In this document: piece after piece, positions 10,789-22,181 of the stretch
Layout of the letters: the number at the start of each line of letters is the position of its first letter
How positions within the stretch are numbered: position 1 is the stretch's first letter
NCBI RefSeq assembly: GCF_039555335.1
Contig: NC_092644.1
Location: 49,117,281-49,181,280, forward strand
Direction of reading: 5' to 3'
Source: Amphiura filiformis
Lineage: Eukaryota; Echinodermata; Ophiuroidea; Amphilepidida; Amphiuridae
DNA length: 64,000 bases
Notes under the pieces: model-generated
The model's input: the letters and a program-made list of their open reading frames with translations, nothing else
What the model was told of the DNA's origin: nothing
The model's database searches: none
Made by a program: the position numbers and the translations under genes

Positions 10789-11121
10789 CAGTGGCGTAGC
10801 CAGTGGGGGGGCCAGGTGCCCCCCCGCTCGTCATGGCCGTCGGTACATGTAAGGCCGTCGGTAGACGGAAGGCCTTGTTGAAAAAAAAAATTCGTTCACA
10901 ATAGACTAATTTTCACTCAGGGTGACAGGAAAAAGGGGCGAATTGTAAAGAAAATGATGAAAAATTGTGAATTAAACGCCTATTATCCCTTTTTTTTTTT
11001 TTTTGCTCTTCACTTTTTCAAACCATGCAAAAAAATTTGGGGTCAACAAATCACAAAATATTTCCGTCGGTACATTTACAAGTTGTGCCCCCTCGATTCC
11101 AAAATCCTGGCTACGCCACTG
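10789..11121. mobile_element. hAT-type MITE with 8-bp target duplication
   Basis: Perfect 15-bp inverted ends CAGTGGCGTAGCCAG and CTGGCTACGCCACTG. CTCATTCC flanks both sides exactly (10781-10788 and 11122-11129). The interior is short and non-coding, with repeated GCCGTCGGTA words and a homopolymer T run. The 8-bp duplication and CAG-starting TIR are characteristic of hAT. It interrupts the C-terminal coding part of the Penelope-like element. Confidence 0.92.
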
Positions 11122-11287
11122 CTCATTCCCACAGGTTCTTGATTGGTTTAGCAGCGAGTCGTAGACGTGATCCAGAGAATACATCCCAATGTCTCGATTC
11201 ATGGTTTTATTGCCCTCCTCCTGATCCACATGGCTTCACTGATTTTTCTAGTGAACTGATTTGAGTCTCCCGTTGAGTCTTTGTCGA

Positions 11288-11590
11288 TTATTTTTGCCCC
11301 TCCCAGTTAATAACATGGTTTTCTTGTGCGATATGGTCTGTTATGGCGGATTTGTTTTGTTCTGTAAGAGATTCTTTCCTTTTGGCTCTGGTGTAAGTTC
11401 TGCTCTTTAGTTTCTCTGCATCTTTCTGATGTTCTTTTAATCTGGTTCCGAATGCTCTTCCCGTTTCACCGATATAAGTTTTGTCACATCCCTTGCAGTC
11501 CACACTATATACAACTTCACAAGTCTTGTTGGATTCAATTTTGTCTTTTGGATGGACAAGTAGGTTCCTTAGCGTGTTATGGGGCCTCAT
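11288..11590 (-). pseudogene. GIY-YIG endonuclease domain of the Penelope-like element
   Basis: A frame of about 100 residues contains VYSVDCKGCDKTYIGETGRA followed by a TRLKEHQ motif. This is the GIY-YIG-like core with the Cys/His additions typical of PLE endonucleases (variant TYIGETGR). In the PLE family this domain nicks target DNA for reverse transcription. The ATG is internal, since the domain belongs downstream of the RT frame at 11803-12399, and the joining region 11590-11800 is out of frame. Confidence 0.8.
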
Positions 11591-11802
11591 AGCAGTGGCA
11601 ATACGGTGTTTCCAGAAGATTCGCTGCAGTTTTTCTGAGAGTCCTTTTATCGTCGGATAACCACAGTTTGTTTAAAACGCTTTCTTTATTCTTTCCTCTT
11701 CCTCTTTCTTATCTTCCTCTTCAGTTACTACGTTCTGCATTCTATCAAGTAGTGTTCGGATTACGCCCAGTTTCTGATGTAATGGATGTTGGGATGCGAA
11801 GT

Positions 11803-12399
11803 TTAAGTATTGGTCTGTGTGCGTTTTTTGCGATAGACCAGTAGTTTTGTAGAGCCATCTTGTTTTCTGACAATGAGTGTATCTAAGAAGGGTATCTTTC
11901 CTTCCACTTCTTCTTTGTATGTGAATTTTATGTTTCCTGATGGGTCTACTGAGTTAAGGTGATCGGTGAGCTTTTCAGTTGAGTTTTTCTTGATGATTTC
12001 CAATATATCGTCCACATAACGGCACCACAGCTTTGGCTTGCAGTCCAAGGGGGCACTGGCCATGGCTTGTTCTTCCAACCATTCCATGTAGAGGTTGGCG
12101 ACGATTGCACTCACAGGACTGCCCATTGCTGCACCGAACCGCTGACGATAAATATTTCCACGGAAATAAAAATATGTTGTAGTCAGTATAAACTCAAGAA
12201 GTTCCATAATATCTTCTGCGGTGAGTTTTGTGCATGTGGGTAATGAAGTATATGTATCTTTGATGAGCTTAGTTTTGATGACTGCTATCGCTTGGTCTAT
12301 GGGTATGTTTGTGAATAATGATACAACATCATGAGAATTAAAAATGTCTCCATCGTCAATATATATACATGTACATGTACCACTAATCTCTTCGGCCAA
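11803..12399 (-). pseudogene. Reverse transcriptase fragment of the Penelope-like element
   Basis: This 198-residue frame holds an RT palm. DVVSLFTNIPID matches the motif A region, GSPVSAIVANLYMEWLE is motif B, and YVDDILEI is motif C with both aspartates. FLDTLIVRKQDG matches the thumb-side block seen in PLEs. The frame begins at a non-ATG codon, and coding sequence for the preceding RT block (YQTSKALAEILAPIVG) continues upstream to about 12475 in another frame. The fragment therefore begins at a frameshift rather than at a true start. Confidence 0.85.
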
Positions 12400-12480
12400 C
12401 GATTTTGAATTGTGACGTGGTGCTCCGTCTGCCCTACAATTGGTGCGAGAATCTCAGCTAAAGCTTTCGAAGTTTGATAC

Positions 12481-13185
12481 CCTACACTACCGATACCAGG
12501 TAGTACTAATCGAATCAGGTTGAGATCCTCTGGTCATACTACCCCCTACCACGTTTCATCATCATAGGGCTTAGGGATCTTACGAATCCCCCAGATACAG
12601 CTCCACAAGGCGGATTTCTTCAGATTTCCAACCATATTTGTAGAATCGTTCCGCATAAATTATGCAAATTAACAACTAAATGCGCATACTTTTCGCCGAA
12701 AAACTAATCAGGTGATCAGCAGATGTGTATCATAGCTGCCACCAGATTTCGTTACCATGCGCCCGACGGATCTTGAGATAGTCTGTCCACAAACTCCGCA
12801 ATCAATTTGCGCTGATTTGCGCATAAATTATGCAAATTAGCTATGTTAATTTGCATATTTTTCCCCGAGCAAACTTGGATACCCTTCCTCCCACCAAGTA
12901 GCGTCGCCGTAAGTCTTACGGTTCCCCAGATACAGCTCCGGACGGACACACATACATACACACCCCTACACACATACGGAAAAGTGATATAGTCTCCTGC
13001 CTTATCAAGCGAGACAAAAACGAGAGGATTCACTGTAGGCCTACTATCACAGCAATTTTTAACACGAAGATATAGGGATGATGACGATGTGCGCTGTTTA
13101 ATTTGCTGAATGGTATACCTACTTTGTGAAGTTGTGTTCATCGTGGAACATTCACCTATGCTTGTTACTCCGTGACTATAGTCAA
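12481..13185. repeat. Diverged repeat region upstream of the Penelope remnant
   Basis: CGCATAAATTATGCAAATTA occurs at about 12652 and again at about 12820, and CCAGATACAGCTCC occurs near 12592 and near 12935, suggesting two diverged copies of one block of about 170-340 bp. A minus-strand frame at 12752-13210 overlaps but has no recognisable domain and runs through a CA-rich microsatellite, so I do not call it a gene. Confidence 0.45.
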
Positions 13186-13385
13186 ATGCAGCAAACCTTT
13201 GACGAGACACGACTACCGTGATGTTGCAAATTCGGCGCTAACAACGCGTACGGCGCACAGTTCATTCTTAAATTTCCACTCAGCAACAACATATCGCCTT
13301 AGCAGCCAATCAGAGACAAGTGCGTGCAACGCAGTAAATACGCGATGTATCCTTACAATACGCACTCGTCAAAGGTTTACTGCAT
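13186..13385. mobile_element. 200-bp MITE with 21-bp TIRs
   Basis: ATGCAGCAAACCTTTGACGAG at 13186-13206 matches, inverted with one mismatch, CTCGTCAAAGGTTTACTGCAT at 13365-13385. There is no coding capacity, and the target duplication is not clear. Confidence 0.7.
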
Positions 13386-13635
13386 TTTAGTATAACAGTG
13401 GCAGTGGCGGCACCAGTAACTGTTTGGGGGGGCATGGGGGGGGGGCAAAGTGTGAATCAATTTCAGGGGGCAAAATTGACAAATTTTGCATAAAATTGCC
13501 ATAAAAAGTGGAAATTTATGTAATTTGGGGGATTTTGCCTCAAAATTGGGGTTGATATGCACATCCACGCAAAGAGTATAACACGAATTAAGTAATTTTT
13601 CTATACTTTTTAATTTTAGTTTTTTACCTGTTGTC

Positions 13636-14824
13636 CCGGGGGGGCCACTCAAATATGAGAGTGTACGCATGCGTGACCAAATTTTTTTGAACACCCCCTA
13701 AACAAGTTTTCCTCTGTGAGCAAAATGACCCCCTAAGCAAGTTTTTAGCGCACTTTCTCAAAAATTTGACCCCCTAAACAAGTTTTTGTCTAATTTTGAC
13801 CCCCTAAACAAGTTTTTGTCTAATTTTGATCCCCTAAACAAGTTTTGTCTAAATTTGACCCGCTAAACAAGTTTTTGTCTAAATTTGACCCACTTTACAA
13901 GTTTTGATGGATTTTGATAAATTGAACAATTTTTTGTAAGCCTACAAACTTGTCATTGAACACTAAAGTCTACCAAAATATAAATACTGACACAATGAAT
14001 TCAGACTAGGCCTACCATATGAGGTCTTCAGATTCGTAGCTTGTTACATGAATCTGATTGGATTCTCGTAAAGTAGTTTTGTGAGAATATAAAATACCAA
14101 TATACAGCGTAATTTATCCAGAGGCAACGTTTATAAGCAGTATTCACATCGTAGTTGGTTCCGAATTCGGCACCTAAAGTTGAATATCGTGTCCCTGTAT
14201 CGTGTGCCCTTTTCATGCTTTCTACTGCAAATATAATTTCCTAATGTAATCCAGAGGGGAACTCACAAATCTACCAGCAGGAGTACTAAATAATGTGAGG
14301 AATCTATAATAGGTCCTGAAAATCTTTTTGAAATACATGATATTTTCGTCCCGGATTTTCGTCTCCCCGTTTGTCCACTGAACTATATAACATCATAATT
14401 TTATATGACGTCATTAATTATAATTAATATGCACGTTTTTTTTTTTATCTAAACGGTATTTTACATAGAAGTACGAGGCCATGGTTAAATCACATGTAAT
14501 ACGTCATGAAATATATTTGCATAACATAGTGACACTTCAGGTTTGGAGCATGCTGTGAACATTTAACATACGAACGGGGAATTCCGGCACTGGAATAAAC
14601 TTTTTTCGGAATCAGAGTTTCAGCAGATTTAAAAAGCGGATTAAAATGGTACCCTAAATGCGTTACAAACGATTTTAAAACTACCCCTTTTCATGAAAAT
14701 CACCGTTTTTTACCCCCTTAACGCGTCACGCGCGTAACGTGCCCAACCAAGAAAAAACACCCCTTTTCACGCGTTTTTTTGGTCACGCATGCTTACATCA
14801 TTATATTTGAGTGGCCCCCCCGGG
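13636..14824. mobile_element. 1.19-kb hAT-like element with CCCGGGGGGGCC ends
   Basis: Inverted ends begin CCCGGGGGGGCCACTCAAAT and both contain GCATGCGTGACC about 35-45 bases inside. CCTGTTGT flanks both ends exactly (13628-13635 and 14825-14832), an 8-bp duplication. The interior is non-coding apart from the tandem repeats at 13690-13925. Similar G-rich ends recur in the elements at 15195-15545, 18880-19041 and 55390-55936, though the last has a 5-bp duplication. Confidence 0.85.
13690..13925. repeat. About 30-bp tandem repeat inside the 13636 element
   Basis: The unit CCCCCTAAACAAGTTTTTGT, about 30 bp long with spacers, is repeated about six to seven times with drift towards the 3' end. 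This is a typical internal minisatellite of this element group. Confidence 0.8.
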
Positions 14825-15194
14825 CCTGTTGTGTGCGACTGTGTGAGCCTGTTTCCAATCATGCAAAATTGACGTGCACTCGAGCTTGATGACACTACAT
14901 GCATGTGTTTTTGTTGCTCGTCAGGCCTCTAGAAAAAACCAGTGTACAGATTGCAGTATAAGATGTGTTCTTGCACGTGATATTTGTCAGAAACTATTGG
15001 AATGGAGAAGAGAAAAAACAAATTTTTCTTACGGAAAATTCAACGCAACAGGCCAGATAATTACAAACAGCCCGTCTTCCAATTAATTTAGGGCGCACAC
15101 CACCATATCACTCCGCGCGCCTCAATCATCTTTTTTTTATAAATTCATGTTTCAGAAAAACTTTTTCAATCACTCTTTCAAAACAACTCACATC

Positions 15195-15545
15195 CTGGAG
15201 GGGGGGGGCACTTCAATTTGAAATGGATATAGGTGATTTTTGGCATTCGGTGAGAGCAAAATGTAAAAAATATGGGGTCATTGGATGAGAACCTGACATT
15301 TTTTTAAATGGAATCTTTGGGTGACAGAAGCCTCGAAAATCGAATTTCCAGTTCTAAATGGCTTCAATTTGCTTTGTTTTTTCAAAATAAGTAACAAAAT
15401 CAGTGATAAATAAAAGTTGCTGTTCAAATTGAACCTGTAAGGGTCTTTGGGTGACAGATCAAGTGGAAAAATAGGGGGTCTTTGTTGGTGAGTGACAGGG
15501 CATGTGCCCGGGGCATGTGTTCGTTGGGCCGGAATTGGGTGACAG
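15195..15545. mobile_element. Partial element of the GGGGGCACTTC family
   Basis: Starts with GGGGGGGGCACTTCAATTTG and contains GGGGTCATTGG, GGGTCTTTG and GGGTGACAG words, resembling the left half of the complete element at 55390-55936. No matching right TIR is found, so the copy is truncated. 14833-15194 shows nothing recognisable. Confidence 0.5.
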
Positions 15546-16290
15546 CGATGCTGAATAAAAATTCCTTTAAAAAGGAACAGGGCGAACAAATGAGGAAGTG
15601 TCAAGATAAAGGTGTAGTTATTTGTTTGAACTGTTTCTATAATTCGCATCGATCATAATGAGTACTTAGCCTATGATTTTGCCTAGAGACTGTACTCAGT
15701 GTATGGACAGTGTAGCCTATTTGTCTAATCATTTTGGCTATTTAATTCTGACCATTGTGATTAAAACAGGCTTTCAGATTGGTGAGCTATTGTGTACCAA
15801 GTGATAAGACCGGGCACGTATAATAAAAATACACTGGATAATTCATGACAGCCTATTTACTGGCAAAAGGTGGGCCATATAAATCTTAGTTGATTCTTGA
15901 ACACAATTTAAGCAGGAACCTTGAGGCAGAATTTGAATACATATTATCCTGTAACGTTTACTTAGCCTAACAGTCAATGAACGTTCATTGTTAGCATAAT
16001 AAGTAGCTTTGGGTATCCTATGTTTATGAAATAAAGTGTTTACAAACGAATAAGGAACAATAATACAGAACATTTATTGTTGATTAATGTAGCCTATGGG
16101 TATACAATGTTTACAAAATAAGAGCGTTAATGTTTTGTACATGAAGTTAACGTCTTTGCTACATAGCTAGTTGTTAATACATCGAAAATGTGACTAGAGA
16201 TTAACAATTTGATGACATTCAAAATAATTTAGTATTAAAGAATTTCAACAAATTACAGAACTTTCATTTGTTGACATACTAGCAATATTG
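15546..16290. other. No gene recognised
   Basis: AT-rich spacer with short frames only and no domain or repeat recognised. Confidence 0.5.
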
Positions 16291-16643
16291 TTAAGGGGTA
16301 CTACACCCTGCCCAATTTTGTGCCCATTTTGCATTTTTCTCAAAATTATAGCGCATTGGGGACAAGTAAGATATGTATATTATAGGGGCAATGACTACAA
16401 CTACTGCACTGGAAATTTTATTTCAGCACAGAACAGACAACAGTTGTGGAGTAACAGTCAAAAATGAGGGAAAACCAATATTTGATCAATAAATCAATAA
16501 CTACTTGCTTTGAGTTGCTGAATTTTCAGTACAGTAGTTGTAGTCCTTGCCCTATAATATACATATCTTACTTGTTACCAATGTGCTACAATTTTTGAGA
16601 AAAATGCAAAAATAGGCACAACAGGGGTGTAGTACCCCCTTAA
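16291..16643. mobile_element. TTAA-flanked fold-back MITE, family 2
   Basis: TTAA at 16291-16294 and 16640-16643 encloses arms of about 125 bp that are inverted copies. They start GGGGTACTACACCC and include TTTGCATTTTTCTCAAAA, AAGTAAGATATGTATATTAT and GGACTACAACTACTG on both sides. It is non-coding and different in sequence from the TTAA family 1, but shares the same target. Confidence 0.85.
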
Positions 16644-16818
16644 CAATGTTGAAAATCATGTTCATAAGCGTAACATCCTCTATGTTCATAAACGTAAGTA
16701 ATCCCATAACTGTTCAAATAACAGCCCTCACTTAACAGACATTAAGTCTCAATTGACAGGATCCATAAGTGGTAAAGTAAATATATTTTCTCTTTATCGC
16801 CTGCCTAAGTTTCCCCAT

Positions 16819-17403
16819 TTAAGGGATGGTGTATGAACGTTCGGACAGTATTTATTGTGGGACATTAGAGCACATCAGACATGTTGAATTGCATTCTGAA
16901 TACGAAGAATTTCCTTTTGATATAAAATAATTTTGATTTTTTGAAATTCGCAAATGATGATTTTTACTTAAAGTGTATGTAGGTGGGATGAAAAAGCCGA
17001 CGAAAAATTGAACATTTTGACCTTTCGTATTGAAGATATGGATCTTTTTCCCAAAACACAAAAAAAATTAGGTAATTTTGGGAAAAAAGTCCATATTTTC
17101 AATATGAAAGGTCAAAATTTGTCAATTGATCGGCTTTTCCTCGCAGCTACATACACTTTAAGAATATGTCATTAGATTTATAAAATTTACTTGAAGACTG
17201 TTATATATCAAAATATGAAAAATATCAAATTTTAATAATTTGTCATAAAATTTGTAGGCCTATTACATCGTGATTTTCAAAAAATGAAAATTATTTGATA
17301 TCAGAAAGACATTCTTCGTATTAGAAATGCAATTCCATAATGTCTGATGTGCTCTCATGTCCCACAAAAAATACTATCGAAACGCCCATTCCAAATCCCT
17401 TAA
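16819..17403 (-). mobile_element. TTAA-flanked MITE, family 1 (585 bp)
   Basis: Bounded by TTAA at 16819-16822 and 17400-17403. The outer inverted ends contain GTGGGACAT with CAGACAT and GATATCA. A second inverted pair sits at the centre: GACCTTTCGTATTGAAGATA against the inverse of CATATTTTCAATATGAAAGG. The element is therefore a hairpin within a hairpin. No coding capacity. Confidence 0.85.
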
Positions 17404-18449
17404 GTTCTCTCTTTAATTTACTGAAGGTTGTGTTTGTATAAATGAATTCAGTTATATAAACACAGCCTCATGAAAAGGTCATGTTGACATAAATTAATTG
17501 ACTGTGTGCTTAAAGTATCATTAAAAGCAGAACAACAAGCACATACAGGCAAGTATTTTGCCAGTATCAATAAAACTATAATGAGGCTATTAATGTAGCC
17601 CAACTGTACGTACAATCTGGCAATACCGCTAAATCTTAAAGCAATGAAAAATATCTGTTGCAATTTTCGGATTTGCATAAAAGTAATTCTAGTTCATCCA
17701 AGTTGTAAAACAATTATTTCTTTTAATACAAACACATTCCTTGGTAAGACAACTTTATAGCACTGTTTGAATATCAACATGAAGTAGTAATGACAAATTT
17801 AAATGTACACTATCGCCTCTGTAGTTTCCTGATCACATAGACAGCACGATTATTTTATTTTTATTCTGCAACGCTGTGAGGAAATAAGTATGCCAAAACC
17901 CATCGCAATAAGGACGAAAAATGCTTTGCATTTTTCGCCCAAAAAGGGGGTCTTAACAGCCCTACATACATGTATGCGTCCGCATCTCCAAAGTTGGAGT
18001 GCCCCCCCAGGACTCACATTGGCTTTCACCTTTTCACTTTCATTAAGATACAAATAGGGCCTAGTTGTCTTATAATATATCATACAATTTAAGTATATTT
18101 TTAAGTTAAAGCAATATTATAACATTTTCAAACAAAATAGATTAGCATTTCTTTGCCATAAAATGTTAGCTTTTACTGTCAGATATATCCCTTTTATTTT
18201 TAAGCCGAACAACTACTTCAAAGCAAAGAAAATTGGAATTTACTACCAGCGCACATGTCGCCAATACCTACCACTCCTTCGGTCATGTTGTGGTACGACC
18301 CTTTGTTGTGTATATCACCGTCGCGCACGCCGCGTAGTACTGTGTGTTATGAACATCGTGTATGCGTTCGACTAACAATTCCATCGTAATAATAAAGGGC
18401 TGAATCAGCCTTTTATTCAAAATCTCTGATTTTGACAAAACTACAGCAC
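17404..18449. other. No gene recognised
   Basis: AT-rich stretch with short frames. A small GTGCCCCCCCAGGACTCAC word near 17999 recalls the G-rich element ends elsewhere. No gene is supported. Confidence 0.5.
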
Positions 18450-18607
18450 CTATAATTGAAGACCGAATTGAAAAGACTAGTTTGCGTATGACGTCCTGTC
18501 AACCAGACCAAAAATGCCGTACTGCGCAGGTCAGTAACCAATCACGTCGCGCCTTTGCCCTGACGTCAGACGCAAACTAGTCTTTTTAATTCGGTCTTTA
18601 ATTATAG
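18450..18607. mobile_element. 158-bp MITE with 46-bp TIRs
   Basis: CTATAATTGAAGACCGAATT and the following bases to GACGTC (18450-18495) recur inverted at 18562-18607 with about three mismatches. The short loop includes CAATCACGTCGCGCC. It is non-coding. Confidence 0.8.
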
Positions 18608-18879
18608 AGTCTTGATTTTTGCAGGCTATATTGGTTTAATAAAGTACAATTTAATCGTGTAAAAAAATGAATTAAAAAAATTCAGTGAGGGCGTCCTCCT
18701 CAGCAAATGTTATAATATGGCTTTAAAGGGGCATTTCGTGATCCACAGCCTCATCCCCCACTTTTCTCAAAAAAAGTTGAGATTTTTATATCACTGGAAA
18801 CCTCTGGCTACATAATGTTTATGTACAAAATATTTCTTGCAGATTAATTCGTTTTGCAAAGATATCGTGTTCAAAAAGG

Positions 18880-19041
18880 GGGTCACTCAGTGTATTTTTT
18901 AGGCTACTGAAAAAAAACGGGGTCATTGGGTCCGGGATTGGGTACGGGTGTAGGATTTGCCAAAAATAACGGGGTCATTTCATGGGCACATGATGTAGGC
19001 CTATGTCAATATATGGGAGTGCCCACCCCCCGGGACATGAG
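18880..19041 (+). mobile_element. 5'-truncated copy of the GGGGTCATTGGG element
   Basis: Contains GGGGTCATTGGGT, GGCACATGATG and ends GGGAGTGCCCACCCCCCGG, matching the right part of the complete element at 55390-55936. It interrupts the first of the two 133-bp direct repeats just after ATATCGTG, where the second copy continues with AAATTTGAATTTCG. Confidence 0.6.
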
Positions 19042-19492
19042 GTAGAAAACAAACTTACTTTCTTTACTTTCACGTGTATTTCAATGAGACGATTATTTAG
19101 TGGTGTGCACTCTTCCGGGTCAAGTCTGGTCAAGTCAGTTCCGGTTCCGGTGCGGCACTGCTACAGTACTCTCGCATCTCGGTAACTAACACATGGATCT
19201 GTGTTTCTTCTATTTTCTGGCAAATATTATGTGAAGGAACGCAAATTGCAGACTAATAATCTCTGTATAAATGTGTACACTGGTTGTCTGGGACTGGTTC
19301 ATTTCGGAGGTTTGCCAAACGCAAAAAAATAACGTCGTCACTGAGCGTCACTCATCGTTGTCGATCTCGACGAGTGCATGCACGTTCAACGTTGGCAAAT
19401 TGCAGCCCATTGTTCCGTCGATCCTTGGAAATCAGGTTTGTATCTATTTCTTCTTCTTCTTCTGTATTAGTGCCTCCCTCATATGTATGAGA

Positions 19493-20250
19493 AGACTCGC
19501 TTGCCAGTCCTATATACGCATATGAATTCAGATTTTTAAATTACAAATTTAAGCGTACTGCTAGTATAGTGATCCACAGCCTCATCCCCCCACTTTTCCC
19601 AAAAAAAGTTGCGATTTTTACACCACTGGATACCTCAGGCTACATAATGTTTATGTACCAAATATTTCTTGCAGATTAATTCGTTTAGCAAAAATATCGT
19701 GAAATTTGAATTTCGTTCTGGTGCACCAGAATATAGTCACGATTATCGCACTTTCAGTTTCCCACGCGTTTGAACGGGAATTGGATTGCGTACTTTTTCG
19801 ATGTCTAGTGAGCAAATTTTTTCAATATTTTGAGAAAATGATGTCAAATTTTCTATTCTGTATTGTTTGGTAATAATGTCTTTTGCCAATAGTATGTTTA
19901 AAGTTGTAATTTTGTGTTTTTGATCGCAAAGATCGGATATTTTCGTTCGATTCAATTCTGAACCCTTCAAGGGTGCCGATTTCGCAGAACTTTGACGATA
20001 ATTTTGCCTTTTGGACACTAAAATGCTTTCGATCCTTAATTTTGTTTCAACCGAGTCTTAAATTAGCAAGCACAACACGGTTGGTACCACTTTTATATAG
20101 GCCCTACATTGATGAAATTTTAAAGATTTTTTTTCAAGTTTCTAACTGGCGCAAATCGTTAAGTGTGTATTTCCCATTGACATCCAAAATGGCGTAAGCC
20201 AGTCCTCAATATACATAGGTACGGCGTATATAGGACTGGCAAGCGAGTCT
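19493..20250. repeat. Perfect 27-bp inverted repeat pair, 758 bp apart
   Basis: The sequence from AGACTCGCTTGCCAGTCC on (19493-19519) is found as its exact inverse complement at 20224-20250. A second inverted pair (ATTTCGTTCTGGTG at about 19708 and CACCAGAACGAAAT at about 20252) lies beside the right arm. The interior includes a dispersed repeat (19748-19850) also found at 34340-34440 and 37110-37230. A perfect match suggests a fairly young TIR pair; the class is unknown. Confidence 0.65.
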
Positions 20251-20891
20251 ACACCAGAACGAAATTACAACACATTGTCTATGGAGCAGTGAATACATAT
20301 ATTATCTAGTTCGCAACGCAAACTTAGAAAAACGGGCAAACACACACATCATTTATCGGTGTGACATTTTCGTAATTGGTGATGCCCTATCTAAGTTTGC
20401 ACTGAAGTGCCATCTCAGTTTTGGTGCGCCGACTTGGATCATGTGCTAATGAGTTTTTATTTATTCAGGATAAAATAATGGAGTATTTATTACAATTTCA
20501 AGCATAGAAGTTTAGGTAAGAAGTACAAGAAGCTGTGTAATTAATATTATGACAAACATTCAACTATTTAAGCTACAGGAGCCTTGTATTGTTTAGTGCA
20601 AACTCTAATTGAAACCATGCAATTGCGTTGCACTAGCTTTTTGTATATATACACTTCGTCCTATACCGTTGTGCAGAGCTACTACGGTATGGGTTCCTCG
20701 TACTACATAATTATAATCATGCATAACTCGTAAGTTACATAAAATCGGAATCAACTGAAATTTTGGAAATAAGCTTTTTTCGAGAATAAAAACTAAAAAA
20801 TGTCATAAAAAGAGGATGCTAGGATCACGAAATACTCCTTTAATAAAGCCCTTTCGCAATCATGCAATTCCAGATCATGGTGCATCATGGG

Positions 20892-21202
20892 CAGGGCTGT
20901 CAACTCTCACGCATTGGCTGTGAGTCTCACACATAATGACACATTGGGTCACTTTCTCACGGTCTCACGCCAAGGTAGTATAATCTCCTGACCTAGGTAG
21001 TAAATCTCACGCAAAATGCTGGAAAATGATTAAAATCTCACGCATCGTCAAAATAATTTGTTGTCCCTACCCCCCCTGCTTTTCAGATTCTCAAGCGCCA
21101 TGGCTCAAATAATCATGGCTGGGTCAAAAAGAACATTGTAGTCGATAAATCCTGGTACGGCTCTGTCTCACGTCAAGCAATTCCAAAAAGTTGACAGCCC
21201 TG
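20892..21202. mobile_element. hAT-type MITE with ATCATGGG duplication
   Basis: Ends CAGGGCTGTCAAC and GTTGACAGCCCTG are perfect inverted repeats, and ATCATGGG flanks both (20884-20891 and 21203-21210). The interior has repeated CTCACGC words and no frame. The 8-bp duplication and CAG start fit hAT. Confidence 0.9.
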
Positions 21203-21463
21203 ATCATGGGCGGGATCATGGGTAATATTTGGAGATGAACACGATGGCTACTGTACATTTTCAATGGGGTGAACTTTGACGTTTGCATAAAAACGTTTCG
21301 TACTAGAATTTCGCTGACTGTTTGGTCTTCATTTCTTCACACTATTTGTATTTCACAGGAAATATTAACATAATCATTGTAGGAATAAATAAAATATGTT
21401 TTACAAAAATATGTTTTTGAAGGAAGTGCAAAATTCACCACCATTGCAAGTTTACGCACTGTA

Positions 21464-21678
21464 CAGTCTGTCCACCTGAAGTACAAACCAAATCTGTGGC
21501 ATCGGGGGTCGATGCTTTGCGTCATACGCGAATGTGACGCGTAAAAGAGCGTGATGCGCTCGGCAAGTACAAATCGCGAAGCAGTTGGCGCTCCAAAGAA
21601 GCATTGCATTGAAATGATTATTCTCATACCTCGGGTTTCCGAGGTCTATTTACTTTGTACTTCTATGTGGACAGACTA
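21464..21678. mobile_element. 215-bp MITE, TA-flanked
   Basis: CAGTCTGTCCACCTGAAG at 21464 and the inverse of CTTCTATGTGGACAGACTA at the right end form imperfect TIRs that continue to GTACAAA. TA lies outside each tip. It is non-coding. Confidence 0.55.
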
Positions 21679-21833
21679 TAGCCTCGTGTTTATCTCTCGT
21701 TGAAGAACTGTGTGACGATGTCTGAGCATCGAGCATGCGCAGTCGCAATTTTCTGAAATAATGCAAAAGGGCTTATTATTGTGCACATATGCCTAACTGA
21801 ACACAAGGGGAAAAACCCTGGTAAATAACCAAG

Positions 21834-22181
21834 TCTCACAAAATCTCACTAAATGTCCATCTGCAAAGCCTGTTAATAACTAAATCTCACTAAATCTCAT
21901 TAAAAAAGTGGAATGAGATTTTGTGAGATGTGGAGTGTATGTTGAAATAACATGTAATTTATTAATGCATGTTATTAACCAAATCTCACAAAATCTTATT
22001 TGTACTGATTTTAAACATGTTAACTGAATCTCACTAAATCTCACTAAAACTTTAATTCATACAAAACTAATTCTCACAAAATCTCACTAAAAAAAATGCA
22101 CAAAAGTAAAGTCATAACTGAATCTCACTAAATCTCATTTTTTTTTAAATCTCTCAAAAACTAAATCTCACAAAATCTCAC
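21834..22181. repeat. Left array of TCTCACTAAATCTCAC doublets
   Basis: Eight copies of a 16-base doublet (TCTCAC, A or T, AAA, TCTCAC or TCTCAT) start at about 21834, 21884, 21984, 22029, 22072, 22123 and 22166, with one reversed copy at 21913-21928. Spacing is mostly 43-51 bp and the spacers are unrelated apart from a preceding AACTGAA or AACTAAA. A second array with the same doublet and spacing lies at 33735-34126. CCTAACTGAAC at 21792-21802 is matched inverted at 34128-34138. Confidence 0.9.

Larger units (their letters stand above)
10680..12480 (-). mobile_element. Penelope-like retroelement, decayed
   Basis: The minus strand carries pieces of a Penelope-like element (PLE): reverse transcriptase at about 11803-12480, then GIY-YIG endonuclease at 11288-11590 and a C-terminal tail to about 10725. 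The tail frame (MNRDIGMYSLDHVYDSLL, then SRTCGNE) runs into the hAT MITE at 10789-11121 and resumes in frame beyond it. Several frameshifts separate the pieces, so it is inactive. Confidence 0.8.
18722..20843. mobile_element. Candidate 2.1-kb element with TTTCGTGATCC ends
   Basis: AAAGGGGCATTTCGTGATCC near 18724 is repeated inverted with two differences as GGATCACGAAATACTCCTTT near 20822. It contains a 133-bp direct repeat (18737-18870 and 19569-19702, sharing TTTCTTGCAGATTAATTCG), a truncated G-rich element and an inverted pair at 19493-20250. No transposase was recognised. Boundaries are inferred from one TIR pair. Confidence 0.5.

Noticed and set aside
12752..13210. 152-residue minus-strand frame
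   Set aside because: No domain, it crosses a CA-rich microsatellite and a diverged repeat, and its start overlaps the 13186 MITE.
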